Source of the DNA: Closterium sp. NIES-65
Taxonomy: Eukaryota > Streptophyta > Zygnematophyceae > Desmidiales > Closteriaceae
DNA length: 64,000 nt
Direction: 5' to 3'
NCBI GenBank assembly: GCA_948144175.1
Contig: CANXME010000399.1
Location: 1 to 64,000, forward strand
In this document: piece after piece, positions 60,890 to 64,000 of the stretch
How positions within the stretch are numbered: position 1 is the stretch's first letter
Layout of the letters: each line of letters begins with the position of its first letter
Program-made: the position numbers and the translations under genes
The notes under the pieces: generated by a model
Told to the model about the DNA's origin: nothing
Seen by the model: only the letters and a program-made list of their open reading frames with translations
The model's database searches: none

Positions 60890-63800
60890 TCAAGAAGTGA
60901 GCAAGTGCAGCAAGACAGGCACAAGACCAAGCTGAGTACAGAAGCGCTGATGATCACAAGGCGCAAGTGCCTTAGTGAAGATATCAGCAGTGTTGGCCTC
61001 AAAGGCCACGTACGCAAGTCGCAACTGACCACGCTCCTGCAGCTCACGAGCAAGAAAGTAGCGGAGAGCAATGTGCTTCGTTCTGTGCTCCAGGCGCTGC
61101 TCCCGACACAAGGCCAGCATGGCCTTGTTGTCTACGTACAGCACTGGAGGAGAACGAGGTGGCTCTCCGAGGTTAGTCAGCACGTAGGTGAGCCAGCGAA
61201 GCTCCTGAGCAGCCATGGCTCTGGCGTAGATCTCAGCCTCACAACTGGAGCCGAGAACGCAAGACGAGCGAGTAGCCCGCCACGAAAGGCTGAAGGTGTA
61301 ACCCTGTGATGACCGCTGTGTAGCCTGGTCGTCAGCCCAAGAAGCGTCTGCGTGCCCAGTGAGGACCGCTGGACTCTGCCCTCCAAGCACTAGCCCCATG
61401 CCTGACGTACTGCACAAGTAGCGCAACACCCTCTTCGCTGCAGCCAGGTGCTCCGGTCTGTGTCTCCCAGGAGCAACATAGCGTGCAAGAGTGCTAAGAG
61501 GGTATGCAAGGTCAGGTCGTGTGCAGGTCATCAGGTACATGAGGCAGCCAACAAGCTCTGGGTACGGGCCACTCGACTCTACGGACTCATCCAAAGGCAG
61601 AGCTGAGAGCGAGTGGCGAGTAGGCAGAGAAGTGGCCTGAGGCGAGGAGTACGTGAAGCTGAAGCGCTGAAGGACCTGCTGCACCATGTGTGATTGAGTC
61701 AGGGCAATGGTGCGCTGTGCTCTGTCCCGGGTGATCTGCAAGCCAAGGTAGCTGCGCAGTTCACCCAGATCTGTGCACGTGTGTCTCTTCTGCAGCTCGG
61801 ACTTCAGGTGGGCGAGTCCAGCAGTGTCAGCAGTGGCAAAGACCAAGTCGTCGACGTACACGAAGATGTAGAACGGCGGCAAAGAGGTGTCGGTGCGCAG
61901 AATTAGCGACGGGACGGAAGTAGAGGGAGCAAACCCAAGAGCCGCAAGCGTAGTCCTCAGTGTGTCGTGCCACTCACGCGGTGCCTGGCGGAGACCGTAG
62001 ACTGGCCGCCGGAGGCTCTACTGGGTGCCAGGAGGAAAAGTCCCAGTGAAGCCAGGTGGGCGGCGCAGCCAGATCTCCTCGTGTAGGCTACCCTTCAAGA
62101 AAGCAGTGCTGAAGTCAAGAGACTGAAGCTCGTAGTCGTGCTGAGCGGCTATGTGCAGCAGCACCCAAAGAGTGGTCATCTTCGGGGTGGGAGAGAAGGT
62201 CTGAAAGTAGTCAACTCCCTGCCGCTGACTGAAGCCACGAGCCACGTACCGCGCCTTGAAGACAGGTGGAGAACCTGGCGGCCGCTTCACCCTGAAGATC
62301 CACATGCCACTGACGATGTTCGCCCCAGGCGGGGTAACCGCGTCAACGTAGATGCCTGTGGACTTCAAGGAAGCCATCTCTGCGTCCAAAGCTGCCTACC
62401 ACTGAGAGGAGTAGGGACCCTCTACGGCCTCCGCGTAAGAGCGCGCAGTCAGGATGTCAAGTGCATCCGGGTCTCCCTCAGGGGTAAGCAGTGCGGACAC
62501 GAGATGAGGTGAAGCAGCAGCCAGACACTGGAACTCCTCCTGCCTGTCCTCAAGGACGTCCGTGCCAAGAGCACACTTACCCCCGATGGACCGAGGACAG
62601 ACAGACGCAGACTCAACAACAAGACAAGCAGCGTAGTCTAGACGACAGCGAGCAGCAAAGTCGACGAGCTCAGCTACTAGGGCAGACGCAACAGTGGACT
62701 CAAAGGAAGGGTCAGTGACGACAGTAGCAAGGAGACGCGTGACAGTAGGACTGGCAGCAAGAAGAGAGTCCGACTCCGGGTCGGCAAGAGCAGGAAGAGA
62801 GGACTCAGGAGGAGAACGCAAAGGGACACGTGGAGGAGCAGTGGACGGACGTAGAGACATCTGGTGCGTGCCAGGGATAGGAGGAGGACGCTGACGCGAA
62901 CCGAGACCACTAGTGCGAGCAGCACGAACAGGCGACGCAAGACAAGACGCAGGCTCACGACGCTTAGCAAGACCTCCAGTGGGACCAGTGTAGGGAGAAG
63001 GAGCAGGTAGTGGGAAGGCCGGGGGAAACTGTGACTGTGACTGGATAGGCGGTGGAGACTCTAAGGGAGGAGGAGGACCAAGAACCTGCTGAAGGAGCGG
63101 AACGAAGTACGGCCGAGGCCGCGCGTCGACTCCAGACGCAGCAGGGACAGCACCAGCACCCTGAGCGGCAGGACCAGCGCCAACAGCACCTCCAGCTGCA
63201 GGACCAGAAGCACCCGCAACAGGACCGCCGCCAGGACCGACAGCAGTAGCCTCAGCGCCAACACCCTCAGCAGTTCCAGCTCCAGTCGTACCCGCAGGCC
63301 CAACAGCTCCAGCACTCCCAGTACGAGCACCTCCGGGACCGGCGGCACCACCACCCTCAGCAGCCGAAGAAGCTCCAACTCCAGCAGTACGCCTCCAGCG
63401 TCGGGCAAACCACTCACGCAGCTCTTGTCGAGAGAGTGGCTCCCGCCGAGACGAAGCACCCGGAGAACCTCCAGGCCCAGCACCACCAGACGCCACACGA
63501 GCAGGTCCAGGGGCCGCCGGCTCCCCACCCCCAGGCTCATCAGCTCCAGACGTGGCACCCCCAGGCTCAGCACCTCCAAACGTAGCACCCCCAGGCGTAG
63601 TACCCCCAGGCTCTGCACCCCCAGGCGCGGCACCCCCAGGCTCAGCACCCCTAGTCTCAGCACCCCTAGGCTCTGCACCCCTAGTAGTACCACCCGAAAG
63701 CCCAGCACCCCCTGGCGTAGCACCCACACGTGCAGCACCCCCAGAATCAGCACCCCCAGGCTCAGCACCCGCAGCAGCACCAGAGTCACCAGTAACCTCG

Positions 63801-64000
63801 ACCGGCTCGAATGCGTCTACCTGGGACATACCTGAAGGGGCAGGACCCTGAGGGGGGAGGGGGTCTACCCGGGGGGGACCTGGCACAAGGAAAAGCGGTG
63901 GCGGGGGGAGGGAAGGAGTGCGGTAGGGGAAGAGGCGGTAGTAGGGGACCGACTCGTCAAACGTGACGTCCTAGGAGGACAGAACACGACGAAAGGTGGG
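60890..64000 (-). pseudogene. Family B pol of L: linker, RT, RNase H
   Basis: It reads from DVTFDESVPYYR (end of integrase region) through a Gly/Pro/Glu-rich linker and the pre-RT module (THQMSLRPSTAP, TVVTDPSFEST, LVAELVDFA, DVLEDRQEEFQ). RT follows with FKARYVARGFSQRQGVDYFQ and LDFSTAFLKGSLHEE, then FVYVDDLVFAT. RNase H has ADASWADD, SSCEAEIYARAMA and VLYVDNKAMLALC, then NTADIFTKAL and the end HLLTS. Three in-frame TAG codons break it (63971-63973, 62396-62398, 62018-62020), each one transition from CAG or TGG in relatives. Motifs are otherwise intact. Confidence 0.9.
63530..63780 (-). repeat. 15-bp tandem repeats in the L linker
   Basis: On the plus strand, units like CACCCCCAGGCTCAG repeat about 15 times with CTAG- and GCGC-variants. 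On the coding strand they give GGAEPGGATPGG-type repeats. All are multiples of three, so the frame is kept. Confidence 0.85.

Larger units (their letters stand above)
60553..64000 (-). mobile_element. Copia family B element L, right-cut by the window
   Basis: A minus-strand element with 3' LTR, PPT, RNase H, RT and integrase-RT linker; integrase and everything upstream lie beyond the window. It is the best preserved family B copy here: from 63886 to 60890 one frame runs with only two stops. Confidence 0.9.

Overview
The window is a block of nested LTR retrotransposons with no convincing host gene. It looks like eukaryotic nuclear DNA from the green-plant lineage (land plant or streptophyte alga). 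The reasons are the dominance of Ty1/copia and Ty3/gypsy polyproteins, primer-binding sites of the plant initiator-tRNA-Met type (TGGTATCAGAGC), 5-bp target-site duplications and repeated retroelement-into-retroelement insertion. The species cannot be read from the sequence; a streptophyte alga is only an impression.

Family A is a copia family with LTRs of about 1094 bp, ending TGTTGG...CCAACA, and a single 1526-residue Gag-Pol. Three copies look complete and open: A2 (6821-13677, +), A4 (23770-30624, -) and A5 (38783-45639, +). Their LTR pairs are almost or fully identical by eye, so they are young. Two more copies, A1 (1-5845) and A3 (5975-17505, split by A2), are decayed and rearranged.

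A second, older copia group (family B) has very short LTRs of 124-131 bp, ending TGTCA...CA. It is present as broken copies D (17506-19530), H (34746-about 37750), I (about 37751-48321, split by A5), J (48322-49887), K (49888-54674) and L (60553-64000, -). It has GC-rich tandem-repeat leaders before gag and long repetitive linkers between integrase and reverse transcriptase. A 1342-bp non-autonomous relative, T1 (55115-56456, -), keeps LTRs, PBS, PPT and a GTACT duplication.

The left-centre is an old Ty3/gypsy element N on the minus strand (19531-34745 in pieces), broken up by the copia element G (19756-23557) and by A4. G's 3' LTR carries T2 (22641-23015), a complete 375-bp TRIM. T2's left LTR/PBS junction forms a tRNA-like RNA polymerase III promoter, with A and B boxes at exact tRNA spacing; this is the most unusual object in the window. 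At the right, an LTR element M of unclear superfamily (54675-60336, -) has a 1151-bp LTR and hosts T1.

The genes do not form a cellular pathway. They encode retrotransposon replication (Gag particle, protease, integrase, reverse transcriptase, RNase H). A2, A4 and A5 could supply the proteins; T1 and T2 could only move in trans. The inferred order is N, M and the family-B fragments first, then G, A1 and A3, then T1 and T2, and last A2, A4 and A5.
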